A stretch of DNA of 64,000 bases from Synechocystis sp. LKSZ1 (GCF_040436315.1 NZ_AP031572.1:62001-126000); one strand, 5' to 3'. Positions 35,854-45,692 are shown, counted from the first letter of the stretch. Made by a program: numbers and translations. Notes: a model not told the origin generated them from the letters alone.

Positions 35854-36750
35854 ATGCAGCAAAAAGGGAGAAATTACTACCAAATTTTAGGGGTCTCGCG
35901 CAACGCGACCAACGAAGAGATTAAAAAATCCTTTCGTAAGTTAGCTCGTCAGTACCATCCTGATGTCAATCCCAATGACCGCCTCGCGGAGGAAAAGTTT
36001 AAGGATATCAACGAGGCCTACGATGTCCTCTCCGATGAAGCTAAGCGGGCCGACTACGATGCCCTTCTGTTCGGTCGTCCTAATCGCCGTCCCCGACCAG
36101 CCCCTCCCCGTAGCAATGGCAATGCTACCTATGAAACGGCCTCCCCCCCCCGTCAACCAGCAGAATACTGGCGGGACTATAGTGCTAGTACGACGAAACG
36201 AACCAAAGTCGTTGGCGCATCCTCTCGTCCCCTACCCCGGGATGTAGAAGCAAAGCTGACTCTGCCCTTAGAAAAGGCCTATCGGGGGGGGCAAGAACGA
36301 ATTCGCCTAGAGGATGGCCGTTCCCTAGAAGTCGAGATGCCCAAGGGCATGGCCAACGGCCAACGCATCCGTCTTAAAGCCCAGGGCCTGAATGGCGGAG
36401 ACCTATACCTCAAAATTAGCCTCGAACCCCACCCCTTTTGGGAACTCCAGGGAACCGATATTTTTTGTACCATTCCGGTCACGCCCAGTGAAGCGATCCT
36501 GGGCGGGGCCATTGAAGTTCCCACTATTGATGGGCCGGTTAAAATGACCGTTCCCAAGGGAGTCAAGGCGGGCCAACGTCTGCGCCTGGCCCAGAAAGGC
36601 TATCCCGATGGCCAGGGCAACCGGGGCGACCAATTGGTAGAAATTCAGATTGCGATTCCCCCAGAACCCAGCGCGGAGGAATTGGCTCTTTACGAATCTC
36701 TGCGCCAACTTGAAACCTACAACCCCCGCCAGGGATTATTGACAACCTAA
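35854..36750 (+). CDS. dnaJ3: DnaJ-type co-chaperone (DnaJ3-like)
   Basis: 298 residues from the ATG at 35854 (a TTG six bases upstream is also possible). The J domain (1-75) has HPD at 35-37 ([10 protein letters not shown]). A proline-rich linker (about 80-130) replaces the Gly/Phe region, then come two beta-barrel C-terminal domains ([40 protein letters not shown]). The zinc finger of DnaJ proper is missing, making it CbpA/type II-like. It directly follows dnaK3 (75 bp) and should deliver clients to that Hsp70 and stimulate its ATPase. Confidence 0.87.
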   Translation: MQQKGRNYYQILGVSRNATNEEIKKSFRKLARQYHPDVNPNDRLAEEKFKDINEAYDVLSDEAKRADYDALLFGRPNRRPRPAPPRSNGNATYETASPPRQPAEYWRDYSASTTKRTKVVGASSRPLPRDVEAKLTLPLEKAYRGGQERIRLEDGRSLEVEMPKGMANGQRIRLKAQGLNGGDLYLKISLEPHPFWELQGTDIFCTIPVTPSEAILGGAIEVPTIDGPVKMTVPKGVKAGQRLRLAQKGYPDGQGNRGDQLVEIQIAIPPEPSAEELALYESLRQLETYNPRQGLLTT

Positions 36751-36852
36751 GGCTCTAAAACTTGATAAATGGGTAAATGTAGTAGCATGTATTCTCTTCA
36801 GAAAGAGCGATGTTAGAGATCATGTCTGAACCACAAAGGATGAAAATACACC

Positions 36853-37554
36853 ATGCGGGCTCACTACCTACAACACGTTCCCTTTGAGGGCCTGGGCAGT
36901 ATCGAAGACTGGCTCAGGGCCAATAACGATACCATCACCCAAACTGGTTTCTTTGAGACGTCGTGGCACCTACCGGAACCGGAGGACATTGATCTGCTGA
37001 TTATTCTCGGCGGGCCGATGAGTGTCAATGATGTCGCCGCATATCCTTGGTTGACGGCGGAACTGCAATTCATTCGTCAGTGTCTAGAAGTCCGCATCCC
37101 CACCCTAGGCATTTGTTTAGGGGCTCAACTGATTGCCCGGGCCAGCGGCGCTCAGGTCTACCCCAACCCCCACAAGGAAATTGGTTGGTTTCCGATTATG
37201 GGCACAGGGCCTCAGCAACCTGATACCTTTATCTTTCCGGCTTCCCAAAGGGTCTTTCACTGGCACGGCGAAACCTTTGATTTACCGACTGGAGCCCAAC
37301 TTCTGGCCCGTAGCCAGGCCTGTCCGCATCAGGCCTTTCAACTGGGGCGTTCTGTCCTGGGACTACAATTTCATCTGGAAACCACCCCCGCCTCGGCCCT
37401 GGCCCTGGTGGCCCATTGCCGTGATGAATTAGTGCCTGGCCTCTACATCCAGTCAGAACAAGCGATTCTAGCAGCTTCGCCAGCAGACTACCAAGTTATT
37501 AATCAATTGATGGTGGAAGTTCTCCAGTTTCTGAGGGCAGGGGTTTCTTGCTAA
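36853..37554 (+). CDS. Class I glutamine amidotransferase-like protein
   Basis: 233 residues with a complete GATase triad: Cys88 in LGICLGAQLIA, His174 and Glu176 in GLQFHLETTP. It lacks a synthetase domain, like the stand-alone family that includes GMP-synthase-like amidotransferases and gamma-glutamyl hydrolases. The HWHGETFDLPTGAQLLARS segment is typical of that subgroup. The acceptor cannot be predicted. It lies 100 bp after dnaJ3, probably in its own unit. Confidence 0.88.
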   Translation: MRAHYLQHVPFEGLGSIEDWLRANNDTITQTGFFETSWHLPEPEDIDLLIILGGPMSVNDVAAYPWLTAELQFIRQCLEVRIPTLGICLGAQLIARASGAQVYPNPHKEIGWFPIMGTGPQQPDTFIFPASQRVFHWHGETFDLPTGAQLLARSQACPHQAFQLGRSVLGLQFHLETTPASALALVAHCRDELVPGLYIQSEQAILAASPADYQVINQLMVEVLQFLRAGVSC

Positions 37555-37626
37555 GCCGAGAGTGATTAAAGTAAAGTAAACAAGTGTAACGAATCTGAAA
37601 AAATTCTGTCTTCTTGGCCTGTCTCT

Positions 37627-38433
37627 ATGAATAACTTAGGCTTTCGAGGTTGGTGTCTGGCCTTCGTCGCAATCGGTACAGCGTTCTGGCTTTGGCTGAT
37701 CAACCCCACCCCAGCGTTAGCAGTAAACAACCCAGAACTGCTCCCGGAGCAAGTTACTCCCATCGTTGACCTAGCCAACTTTTTGCCCCAACCCCAGGAA
37801 GATAAGCTGATCCAAGAGATTCAACAATTTGAAGCTGAGACAGGCTGGAAGCTGAGGATTCTGACGCAGTACGACCGTAGTCCGGGCCGGGCTGTGATTA
37901 ATTTCTGGGGCCTGGACGATAAAAGTATTTTGTTGGTAGCGGATGCTCGAGGCGGCAACCTTCTGGCCTTTAGCATTGGGGATGCAGTCTATGAATTGAT
38001 GCCTCGTACCTTCTGGATTGAACTCCAGGCCCGCTTCGGTAATATGTATTTTGTTCGGGACAATGGGGAAAACCTCGCCATTACTGAGGCCCTGGATACC
38101 GTCAAGGGGTGTTTAGTACAAGGGGGCTGTAATGTTGTCCCTGGTCTACCCCGTGAACAATGGATTTTAACCCTGGTAACGTCGATTGTTGGTGGTTTGA
38201 TCGTTGGTTTTGCCGCCATTCCCCGCAAAGAGGGCCAAATTTTTGCTTGGCAATGGGTGTTAATTATGTCGCCCCTGTGGGGAATTTTGGTGATTGCCTT
38301 TGGTATTGGCCCAGTTGTCAGTCGTACCAGTGATTGGTTGCCCTTGGTGCGCAACTTGATGGGATTTACCCTCGGTATTCTTGTGGCTTACCTTTCGCCC
38401 TTGCTAAATCAACCCAATCCGTCTAAAACTTAA
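37627..38433 (+). CDS. TPM-domain protein, Psb32-like
   Basis: 268 residues: signal peptide (1-33, ending PALAV), TPM domain (40-165) with VDLANFLPQPQEDKLIQEIQ, GWKLRILTQYDRSPGRAV and DDKSILLVADARGGNLLAFS, then two or three transmembrane helices (about 175-262). TPM proteins of photosynthetic organisms (Psb32 in cyanobacteria, TLP18.3 in plants) protect and repair photosystem II from the lumenal side. Assignment to Psb32 itself is plausible but not proven by motif alone. It is monocistronic or leads cobH by 33 bp. Confidence 0.8.
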   Translation: MNNLGFRGWCLAFVAIGTAFWLWLINPTPALAVNNPELLPEQVTPIVDLANFLPQPQEDKLIQEIQQFEAETGWKLRILTQYDRSPGRAVINFWGLDDKSILLVADARGGNLLAFSIGDAVYELMPRTFWIELQARFGNMYFVRDNGENLAITEALDTVKGCLVQGGCNVVPGLPREQWILTLVTSIVGGLIVGFAAIPRKEGQIFAWQWVLIMSPLWGILVIAFGIGPVVSRTSDWLPLVRNLMGFTLGILVAYLSPLLNQPNPSKT

Positions 38434-38465
38434 GACTAAGCGCCCCCCTTTTCTGAGCAACCACC

Positions 38466-39095
38466 ATGGATCTGCACCTCATCGACGCCAAAAGTTTAGC
38501 TCTGATCGACCAGGAAATAGATAGTGATTTTTGGTCGCCAGCAGAGTACGAAATTGTTCGTCGTGTGGTTTACGCTACTGCTGATTTTGAGTACCAACAT
38601 CTACTTCGTTTTTCTGAGCGGGTTCTACCGGCTGGTGCGGCGGCCCTGGCCTCTCGGACAACAATCATTGTGGATGTACCTATGGTACAAGTGGGGGTGG
38701 TCTCTCGATTGCAACAAACCTTTGCCAACCCGGTTTACTGTAGTACGCAAACCATTACCCGGCCTCAGAAAAATAAACCCCAAGCGGCCTGGGGCCTGGA
38801 AACCTTGGCCAGCCGCTACCCCGAGGGGATTTTTATCATCGGTGATTCTCTACCGGCCCTCCATTCCTTGGTAGAACTAGTACAACAACAGCGTCTGCGG
38901 CCGGCCTTAGTGATTGCCACACCTTCGGGGTTTATCGGAGCCGAAGAGGCTAAAAAGCAACTGTATCAGGCCAATATTCCCAACATTACGGTGACGGGAC
39001 GCAAGGGCAATGCGGTGGTAGCTGTTGCCATTCTCAATGGCCTGGTGGATCTGGCCTGGCAGGCCTATGAGCAGAGTGCCCAGGCAGTGGGTTAG
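38466..39095 (+). CDS. cobH: Precorrin-8X methylmutase
   Basis: 209 residues. CobH/CbiC moves a methyl group from C-11 to C-12 to give hydrogenobyrinate or cobyrinate in corrin synthesis. Conserved text: SDFWSPAEYEIVRRVVYATADFEY broadly matches the family start, then VDVPMVQVGV, GIFIIGDSLPALHSLVELV, RPALVIATPSGFIGAEEAKK and VTGRKGNAVVAVAILNGLV. It overlaps the miaA stop on the opposite strand by 4 bp. Other cobalamin genes are not nearby. Confidence 0.93.
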   Translation: MDLHLIDAKSLALIDQEIDSDFWSPAEYEIVRRVVYATADFEYQHLLRFSERVLPAGAAALASRTTIIVDVPMVQVGVVSRLQQTFANPVYCSTQTITRPQKNKPQAAWGLETLASRYPEGIFIIGDSLPALHSLVELVQQQRLRPALVIATPSGFIGAEEAKKQLYQANIPNITVTGRKGNAVVAVAILNGLVDLAWQAYEQSAQAVG

Positions 39096-39991
39096 ACAGC
39101 AAAAGCCGCTGCTATTAAATCCCAAATCTTTTCGAAGAGGTTAGAGTCGGCAACATCAAACCAATGAATATCGGGCTGGCCCCGGAACCAAGTGCGCTGA
39201 CGTTTAGCAAATTGGCGTGTATGAAGCGCAATGGCCCTTTGGGCCTCTGCTAGAGAGGTTTTGCCCGCTAGATAGGTTTTGATTTCGGCGTAACCCAGGG
39301 TTTGTAATAGCGGTAAGCCAGGGCCATATTTTTGCATTAGGCTAGCTACTTCGGCCACAAGGCCCTGATCGAGCATGGCCTGGGTGCGTCGGGCGATCCG
39401 CTGATTTAGTACATCGGTGTCACAACCGAGTCCAATCTGAAGAATTGGGTAGGTGGGCGGATTTTCTCCCTGTTGTTGGGAAATGGGCTGGCCCGTGACG
39501 TAATAGACCTCCAAGGCCCGCAGGGTACGGACAGCATCGGCGGGCTTAATTTTTTGACAGGCCTCGGGATCCACTTGACTCAACAACTGATAGCAATGGG
39601 CCTGGCCCAAGGATTGCAATTGTTCTCGGAGGGCCGTATCGGGAGCAACGCGGGGAATAAGCAGGCCGCGAGTAATGGCCTTGAGATAAAGACCCGTTCC
39701 CCCTACCAGGAGCAGAGGGGACGGCAGTTGTTCAATTAACTGCTGGGCCTGGAGTTGATAATCAGCCAGGGTGAGGGTTTCCTGCGGATCACAAATATCG
39801 ATCAGGTAGTGGGGCACCAGGGCCTGGTCAGCGGGAGATGGCTTGGCGGTGCCAATATCGAATTCCCGATAGATTTGGCGGGAGTCGGCACTGAGGATCA
39901 CTGTCTTTAGGCGCAGGGCCAATTGCAGGGCCAACTGGGATTTTCCGCTAGCAGTCGGGCCACAAACCACGATCACAAAGGGCTGGGCCAT
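39092..39991 (-). CDS. miaA: tRNA dimethylallyltransferase
   Basis: 299 residues. MiaA adds a dimethylallyl group to N6 of A37 in tRNAs that read U-starting codons. P-loop VCGPTASGKSQLAL, the DSRQIYREFDIGTAKPS motif, LIDICDPQETLTLADYQ and LVGGTGLYLKAIT are all intact, with RQRTWFRGQPDIHWFD at the end. It begins 3 bp after the Gfo/Idh stop and is the last gene of the speB-oxidoreductase-miaA run. Confidence 0.96.
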   Translation of the reverse strand: MAQPFVIVVCGPTASGKSQLALQLALRLKTVILSADSRQIYREFDIGTAKPSPADQALVPHYLIDICDPQETLTLADYQLQAQQLIEQLPSPLLLVGGTGLYLKAITRGLLIPRVAPDTALREQLQSLGQAHCYQLLSQVDPEACQKIKPADAVRTLRALEVYYVTGQPISQQQGENPPTYPILQIGLGCDTDVLNQRIARRTQAMLDQGLVAEVASLMQKYGPGLPLLQTLGYAEIKTYLAGKTSLAEAQRAIALHTRQFAKRQRTWFRGQPDIHWFDVADSNLFEKIWDLIAAAFAV

Positions 39992-39994
39992 GGG

Positions 39995-41104
39995 CTACTG
40001 GGCTAGATAAGCCGTCAAGTCGGGAACAGCAACCCATCGTTTCTGCTGGTGGGCCTGGTGGGTCAGATCCATTAGCAATTGGGAGTAGGTGCCTTCTCGG
40101 AGGGAGGGGGCCAGGGAGACGCCCTCAGTAATTGCTGCTAACCATTGATCGACCACCCTTAGAAAAGGGGCGAGGCGGCCATCGGTAAAAACCTGGGAAA
40201 AGGCCAATTCCTTGGGAATTTCTACTTCGGTGAGGGCCTTACCGGCGGGAGCGGCCCAGAGCCGAAAACCATGGACATAATCCTTGAGGTTGTCACTGCC
40301 TAAAACGAGGGTTCCTTTCTCGCCGTAAACCTCCAGCCAATGACCCCGGCCCGCGTAGGTCACAGAACTCAGATTGATCTGACAAGGAACGCCCCCAGCT
40401 AGGGTCAAACTGATCAGGGCCGTATCGTCGGCGGTAACGGGCTTGGGTTGACGATTGTCCAGGGGATCAGGGCGTTCAGTAATGGCACAACTGAGACGGG
40501 CGGAAAGTTCCTGGGCTGGGCCAAAGAGCCAATGCAGGTAGTCAAAACTATGGGAACCCAAGGCCCCCAAGGCCCCGCCCCCCTGTTCCGCCTGGGCATA
40601 CCAATTCCAGGGCCGCTCTGGATTGGCCCGACTGCCCACTAACCAATCCACCTTCACGAACCGTAGTTTCCCCACGGCCCCCTGGGCCAAATATTGCGCC
40701 AGGCATTGCCAGGCCGGAATGAAGCGAAATTCAAAATCCGCCATGGCGATCACCTGATTTTGCTGGGCTAAATGATAGAGTTCTCGGGTTTCTTCAGCCC
40801 GTAGGGTGAGGGGTTTTTCCAACAGAAGATGCTTACCCGCCGCTAGGACTTGTTTGGCCATGGCATAGTGCAAAAAAGGCGGTGTGGCAATACTAACGGC
40901 CTGCACCTCCGGCAAGCGTAGAATCTTCTCCAGTTGGTTATGGGCATGGGGAATCTGGTGTTGATCGGCAATGGCCTTGGCCGTGCCCAAATCTCGATGA
41001 TAGACCGCCACTAACTCAGTGCCGGGGTGGTGCTGAAAGGCGGGAATGTGAATGATTTTGCCGAAGCCGGTACCGACCACGGCGACTCCCAATGGGGTGC
41101 TCAT
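39995..41104 (-). CDS. Gfo/Idh/MocA-family oxidoreductase
   Basis: 369 residues from the ATG at 41104, overlapping the speB stop by 4 bp (ATGA). N-terminal Rossmann fold VAVVGTGFGKIIHIPAFQHH and the family EKP motif LLLEKPLTLRAEETRELY. The C-terminal domain carries the substrate-binding GGGALGALGSHSFDYLHWLF. Substrates in this family are sugars, sugar phosphates and biliverdin among others. The length (about 370) and AQ-type interdomain segment fit a generic sugar dehydrogenase; it is longer than, and does not look like, BvdR. The operon with speB and miaA gives no specific pathway. Confidence 0.88.
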   Translation of the reverse strand: MSTPLGVAVVGTGFGKIIHIPAFQHHPGTELVAVYHRDLGTAKAIADQHQIPHAHNQLEKILRLPEVQAVSIATPPFLHYAMAKQVLAAGKHLLLEKPLTLRAEETRELYHLAQQNQVIAMADFEFRFIPAWQCLAQYLAQGAVGKLRFVKVDWLVGSRANPERPWNWYAQAEQGGGALGALGSHSFDYLHWLFGPAQELSARLSCAITERPDPLDNRQPKPVTADDTALISLTLAGGVPCQINLSSVTYAGRGHWLEVYGEKGTLVLGSDNLKDYVHGFRLWAAPAGKALTEVEIPKELAFSQVFTDGRLAPFLRVVDQWLAAITEGVSLAPSLREGTYSQLLMDLTHQAHQQKRWVAVPDLTAYLAQ

Positions 41105-42015
41105 GGGTTTCCTCCTGAACAAAAGGCCTTGTAACCCATGAGCTTATAGATCAACTTGGCCGTTGAAAACTCCGACACCACCGAATCCACCACGGGTGCC
41201 AGTTCCATCACATCGCAGCCAATCACCTCATGGCGTTCAAAAATGCGTCGTAAAAAGCGTAGGGTTTCGTACCAGCCCATGCCCCCTGGTTCTGGGGTTC
41301 CCACGCCGGGCATAAAGCTGGGGTCTAGGCCATCTACATCAATGGTGATGAAAACTTTCTCAGTTTTAATCTGCTGAAGCGCTTGATCGATCCAATGGGG
41401 ATTCACTGCCATTTCTCGGGCCCAAACAACGGGAATGTTTTTTTCGGCAATCAAATCCGCTTCTTCTTGGCAAATAGCCCGGATCCCCACCGGCAGAGTT
41501 GGCAGGCCCAATTCCAGTACCCGCCGCATCACACAGGCATGGTTATGGCGCGACCCCTCAAAACGATCCCGCATATCGCCATGGGCATCGATCTGCACCA
41601 CCGTAAAATCGTTGTCATAGACTTGCTGATAGGCCTGGACGACGCCTGTGGTAATGGCGTGTTCTCCCCCTACTGCCACCACAAATTTCCCGTCAGCCAG
41701 GGCCTGGGTCACCGCTTGAGTCACGGCCGTCAGCATTTGTTCCGCCGTGAGATCGGGATGGAGGCGGGTATCCGCCACGTAGGGTAGGGTATGAATGCCA
41801 AACTGGTGGCAGGTTTCTTGGCGGAGTTCTTCGTCGTAGGCCTCTAGTTGATCTGAAGCCGCTAGAACGGCATCCGGGCCTTGCTCACAACCCTTGCGAT
41901 AGGTCGTTGTCGCCTCGTAGGGAATGGGCAGAATCACAGCTTGGGCCTGAGCGTAGGGCGTTTCAGCCTCTGATCCCAAAAATTGCTTAATGGCTACTAG
42001 CGGCGTAACAGTCAT
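41101..42015 (-). CDS. speB: Agmatinase / ureohydrolase
   Basis: 304 residues. All binuclear Mn ligands of the ureohydrolase fold are visible: GGEHAIT (His), QIDAHGDMRDRF (Asp, His, Asp) and TIDVDGLDPSFMPGVGTPEP (Asp, Asp). The length matches agmatinase (agmatine to putrescine and urea); some cyanobacterial relatives act on guanidine or guanidinobutyrate, so the substrate is inferred. It is the first gene of a three-gene run with the oxidoreductase and miaA. Confidence 0.9.
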   Translation of the reverse strand: MTVTPLVAIKQFLGSEAETPYAQAQAVILPIPYEATTTYRKGCEQGPDAVLAASDQLEAYDEELRQETCHQFGIHTLPYVADTRLHPDLTAEQMLTAVTQAVTQALADGKFVVAVGGEHAITTGVVQAYQQVYDNDFTVVQIDAHGDMRDRFEGSRHNHACVMRRVLELGLPTLPVGIRAICQEEADLIAEKNIPVVWAREMAVNPHWIDQALQQIKTEKVFITIDVDGLDPSFMPGVGTPEPGGMGWYETLRFLRRIFERHEVIGCDVMELAPVVDSVVSEFSTAKLIYKLMGYKAFCSGGNP

Positions 42016-42154
42016 GACTTTGCTTAAAAAGAACTGTTTTCCAGCCTATCATCTAAAACCTGTCCCCGTACTCCCCTAGAGCCTCCCGGAGGAGGAGATT
42101 TCAACCCATTACCGCTAAAATCGAGGGAAATTCTCCCTCCTGGGCATTGTCATT

Positions 42155-42742
42155 ATGGTCAATCCGTCTTCCCCGGAAGAAAAGAACCATCTGGGCTTTG
42201 GTTTTCCGGTGTTTCTACTGTCTGAAAGTATTGTTTTCATCAGTTTTTTTATTACCTATGCCATCTTGCGGCTCAAAACGCCCCAATGGTTTCCAACGGG
42301 GGTAACCGGACTGGATATACCCCGAGCCGCCATTAATACCATTATTTTAGTCGTTAGCAGTGGGGCCGTGATTTTGGCCGAGCAGGCCCTAGAGCGACAT
42401 CAAGTGGTGCTTTTCCGCCGTCTTTGGCTTCTCACGGCGACCCTCGGAATTATTTTTCTCTTTGGCCAGGCGGCTGAATGGCAAGCCATGCCCTTTAGCT
42501 TGGATGCAGGGCCAGCCGGGGCAACCTTCTACCTCCTAACGGGTTTCCATGGCCTGCATGTGCTGACGGGAGTCCTGCTGTTGCTGTATATTTATCGCCG
42601 CTCTCTCAATCCCCGCAATTTTCGTAGGGGCCATGCCGGCGTGACAGCGGTGGCCCTATTTTGGCATTTTGTTGATGGCATCTGGCTGGTGCTCTTTGCT
42701 CTGCTCTACCTTTGGCCCGCTGGTGCTATTTATTCTCCGTGA
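42155..42742 (+). CDS. ctaE: Heme-copper oxidase subunit III, stand-alone
   Basis: 195 residues with five hydrophobic helices. It has FGFPVFLLSESIVFISFFITYA at the start of the bundle (given here as separate parts of one helix), AEWQAMPFSLDAGPAGATFY, TGFHGLHVLTGVLLLLYI and WHFVDGIWLVLFALLYLW, the signatures of the short five-helix form of subunit III of cytochrome c oxidase. Normally ctaE follows ctaC and ctaD; neither is here. The gene is isolated between divergent speB and a convergent UPF0182 gene that overlaps its end by 17 bp. Its partner oxidase must be encoded elsewhere. Confidence 0.9.
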   Translation: MVNPSSPEEKNHLGFGFPVFLLSESIVFISFFITYAILRLKTPQWFPTGVTGLDIPRAAINTIILVVSSGAVILAEQALERHQVVLFRRLWLLTATLGIIFLFGQAAEWQAMPFSLDAGPAGATFYLLTGFHGLHVLTGVLLLLYIYRRSLNPRNFRRGHAGVTAVALFWHFVDGIWLVLFALLYLWPAGAIYSP

Positions 42743-45692
42743 CATCGGCTTGCACAGGACGGACAATGGCCGGGAAGGGGTTAGCCGGAGTTTCAAAAAT
42801 GGCCGCCAGGGCCTGGTTGAGGGTTTCCGCCATAGCAATCTGATTACCGTAGACCACAATCACTCGGGCCAGGGTGGGTAAACTGTTTTTCTCTGCTTCC
42901 AGATAAATGGGTTCGACGTACAGCAGAGATTCTTCAATGGGAATCACCAGCAAGTTACCTTGGATCACCCGTGAACCATCCCGGCTCCAAAGACTAATAC
43001 GCTCGGAAATGACCGGATCTTGGTTGATTAAGGCCTCGATCTGCTCTGGCCCATAGACGAGGCGCTCCTTGGGTAGAGTGTAGAGGAGTAATTTGCCATA
43101 GTTTTGTTCATCAGAACGAGCAAACAAAAGGGCGTTTAAATTATTACGACTAATGGGTGTATAAACCTGGGAGAGGACAAATTCCTCCTCCTGGTTATTG
43201 ATACCCGTTAATTTCATGATCAGGTAGTAGGGACTGACGGGGGTCGGTTCACTACCGTAGATTTCCCGAGGAATTTGCCACTGGTCTTCCCGATTATAAA
43301 AAACATCAATATCCGTCATGTGGTAGGTCAGCAATCGTTCCGACTGAGTACTGAAAAGATCGACGGGGTAGCGAATATGACTGCGCAGGGTCTTGGGCAT
43401 GGCCGCCAGGGGTTGAAACAATCCGGGAAAAACCCCTTGCCAACTTCGTAGAATTGGGTCGCTAGGATCCATGGCGTAGAAGCGGACATCACCGTTGTAG
43501 GCATCGATGACGATCTTAACGGAATTACGAATATAGTTAAAATTGCGCTCTCCGGGGTCGGCGTAGGGGTAGTAGTGACTGGTGGTGTAGGCATCAACAA
43601 CCCAGTACAGACTCGTATCATCGCGGGGATGAGCCTTCGCTGTGACTAAGTAGGGATTGCGATCAAAGTGAAGAAAGGGGGCCAATTCCCGGATACGGCG
43701 ATTAATATTGCGGCGAAAGAGGACTTGGGTATCTGGCGTAAAGTTGCGGGTAAAGATTATCTTCCAGTCCCGTAGATACCAGGCAAACAATCCATGTCGG
43801 AGATACCCTCCCAGACGAACGCCGCCTTTGCCATCGTAGATATTGTAGACGTTGTCTTGGCCACTGGGAAAATCAAACTCTCGCACTTTTGTGCTGGTCA
43901 TCACGTAGGTATCCGTTAGTTCTCCAAAATAGATACGAGGTTTACTAATAGGGATACTACTGCGGATTAACTCACTGGAAGTTCGCAAGGCATCCTGCTG
44001 GGTTTCGGTGCCAATGTCCTTGACGAAATAGAAGGGGAGGCCCCCTTGATCCACTAGGTTGACGGGGGAGAGGGTAAAACCGTAGCCGTGGGTATAGACC
44101 AAATGTTCGTTAACCCAGGTCTTAGCTTCCGCTGGTACGGCATTGTAATCTAGTTCTCGGCTGGCGATCAAAACTTGTTGTTTGGCCGTTGTAATTTGGT
44201 CAGGTTGCTCGGTGGATTGGACACGGATGGTGTAGCGGTCGAGGTCAGCATCGGGGAATTTATAGTAAAGGCGAATTTGCTGAAGTTGACGATTGGTTTT
44301 GAGTAGGGGGATGGGATCCCAGAGACGAATATTGTCTAATGTTAAATGGTTATTAAGTAAATCCTGATAACTAAGGGGGCCGGTGCCAGAAAGGGTCAGG
44401 GATTGGATGGTATCTAGGCCAAAGGCAGCTCGGGTGGCTGCAATACTGCGGGCCAGATAGGGCCGTTCTCGGTCTAATTGGTTGGGCTGAACATTGAGCA
44501 GTTCCACTCCTTGGGCAAGCAGCAGTTGTGTTACCAGCAAGAAAAGGTAAAGCAAAAACGGCCAAACAGAAAACCGGAGGGGAACCCAGTGGCTGGGGGA
44601 GCGTAATTTGGGAGAACGAGACCAACCCCATTTTCCTAGCCAGCCTAACCACAGGGCCATCGTTAAACTCAATAACACCAGAGCCGTTTCCAGGGGTAGG
44701 CGAATATGAATATCACTATAATTAGCCCCGTAGACTACGGGATGAACTGTGTAGAGGTATTGGTAGCGACGCAGGCCATGGCCCAGGGACAAGATCAGGG
44801 CCACTAAAGCCCCTAGGCGACAAAGATGGCGGAGTTGGGGACGAGAAAAGCCTGGAAACTTGCCCTCCGAGAGACTATTAGCCGACTGGAGGTAGGTCAG
44901 GACGGTGACTAAAAAGGCAAAGAGAAACAGGCCCCGTAGCCAGGTTTCTAGCAACTGCCAAACCGGGAGGTAAAAAATATAAAAGCCAATATTGCGCCCA
45001 AATTGAGGGTCTTGAGCGGGAAAGTTTTGATAATGCAAAAACTGGACAATATGCGTCCAATTCCCGGCTAGAATGCCCCCCCCCATCAAGCTCAGAATCG
45101 TGATCAGCGTCGGAAGGGCCCAGGTACGTCGCCACCAAGTCAGGCCCACAATCCCCAGCAGGATCAGTCCTGATAGCAAATTAGAAGGTAAATCGTAGAA
45201 CCATTCCCACAAAACCTTTACCTGGAAGGGCTTGGGAACGGCGGGAATAATTTCCGGTAAATTAAAGTCCAGCGTCCAGGCCGTCAGGGCCGTTTTACCG
45301 TAGTAGATCACCAGGGCCGCTAGTAGAAGCTCAATCCCAATAATGAGCGGCAACAACCAGGCCAATCCCAGAGGAGCCGTGCGGGGTGGGGTTGAATCCA
45401 ACGGCGGTGGCTGGGGTAGATAGCGTGAGGTGAGCCGACGGTTTGAGGAAATGACAGCGGGCCAGGCTAGACCACGGGCCTGCCGGTAGTGCCATCCTAA
45501 AAAAGCTAATGAAAGTAGCGTTCCCGCCGTTGCTAGCAAGAATTCCCAACGAAGACGGGTAAAAAAGACCTGGAGGTAGCCCAACTCCTGAAACCAGAGC
45601 ATTTCAATGTAGAAATGGGCGACCAGTTCAATACCTAGCACCCCGGCTAAGAAAGCCAGCAGAAATCGCCAAGGAAGAGGCTGGGTGTTCAC
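42726..45692 (-). CDS. UPF0182 family membrane protein
   Basis: 988 residues. Seven or so helices in the first 400 residues (starting LLAFLAGVLGIELVAHFYIE) are followed by a large soluble part with GYGFTLSPVNLVDQGGLPFY, IYFGELTDTYVMTSTKVREF and YFVKDIGT. The family is conserved in actinobacteria and cyanobacteria, is always this long, and has no established function. A conserved segment SLYWVVDAYTTSHYYPYADP is present. The 3' end overlaps ctaE by 17 bp in convergent orientation. Confidence 0.93.
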   Translation of the reverse strand: MNTQPLPWRFLLAFLAGVLGIELVAHFYIEMLWFQELGYLQVFFTRLRWEFLLATAGTLLSLAFLGWHYRQARGLAWPAVISSNRRLTSRYLPQPPPLDSTPPRTAPLGLAWLLPLIIGIELLLAALVIYYGKTALTAWTLDFNLPEIIPAVPKPFQVKVLWEWFYDLPSNLLSGLILLGIVGLTWWRRTWALPTLITILSLMGGGILAGNWTHIVQFLHYQNFPAQDPQFGRNIGFYIFYLPVWQLLETWLRGLFLFAFLVTVLTYLQSANSLSEGKFPGFSRPQLRHLCRLGALVALILSLGHGLRRYQYLYTVHPVVYGANYSDIHIRLPLETALVLLSLTMALWLGWLGKWGWSRSPKLRSPSHWVPLRFSVWPFLLYLFLLVTQLLLAQGVELLNVQPNQLDRERPYLARSIAATRAAFGLDTIQSLTLSGTGPLSYQDLLNNHLTLDNIRLWDPIPLLKTNRQLQQIRLYYKFPDADLDRYTIRVQSTEQPDQITTAKQQVLIASRELDYNAVPAEAKTWVNEHLVYTHGYGFTLSPVNLVDQGGLPFYFVKDIGTETQQDALRTSSELIRSSIPISKPRIYFGELTDTYVMTSTKVREFDFPSGQDNVYNIYDGKGGVRLGGYLRHGLFAWYLRDWKIIFTRNFTPDTQVLFRRNINRRIRELAPFLHFDRNPYLVTAKAHPRDDTSLYWVVDAYTTSHYYPYADPGERNFNYIRNSVKIVIDAYNGDVRFYAMDPSDPILRSWQGVFPGLFQPLAAMPKTLRSHIRYPVDLFSTQSERLLTYHMTDIDVFYNREDQWQIPREIYGSEPTPVSPYYLIMKLTGINNQEEEFVLSQVYTPISRNNLNALLFARSDEQNYGKLLLYTLPKERLVYGPEQIEALINQDPVISERISLWSRDGSRVIQGNLLVIPIEESLLYVEPIYLEAEKNSLPTLARVIVVYGNQIAMAETLNQALAAIFETPANPFPAIVRPVQADVTENK

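Noticed and set aside
42080-42120. CCTCCCGGAGGAGGAG as another copy of the dispersed repeat
   Set aside because: It shares only purine/pyrimidine-rich words; the diagnostic GGGCTACAGAT and GGACGGGTGGGG blocks are missing.
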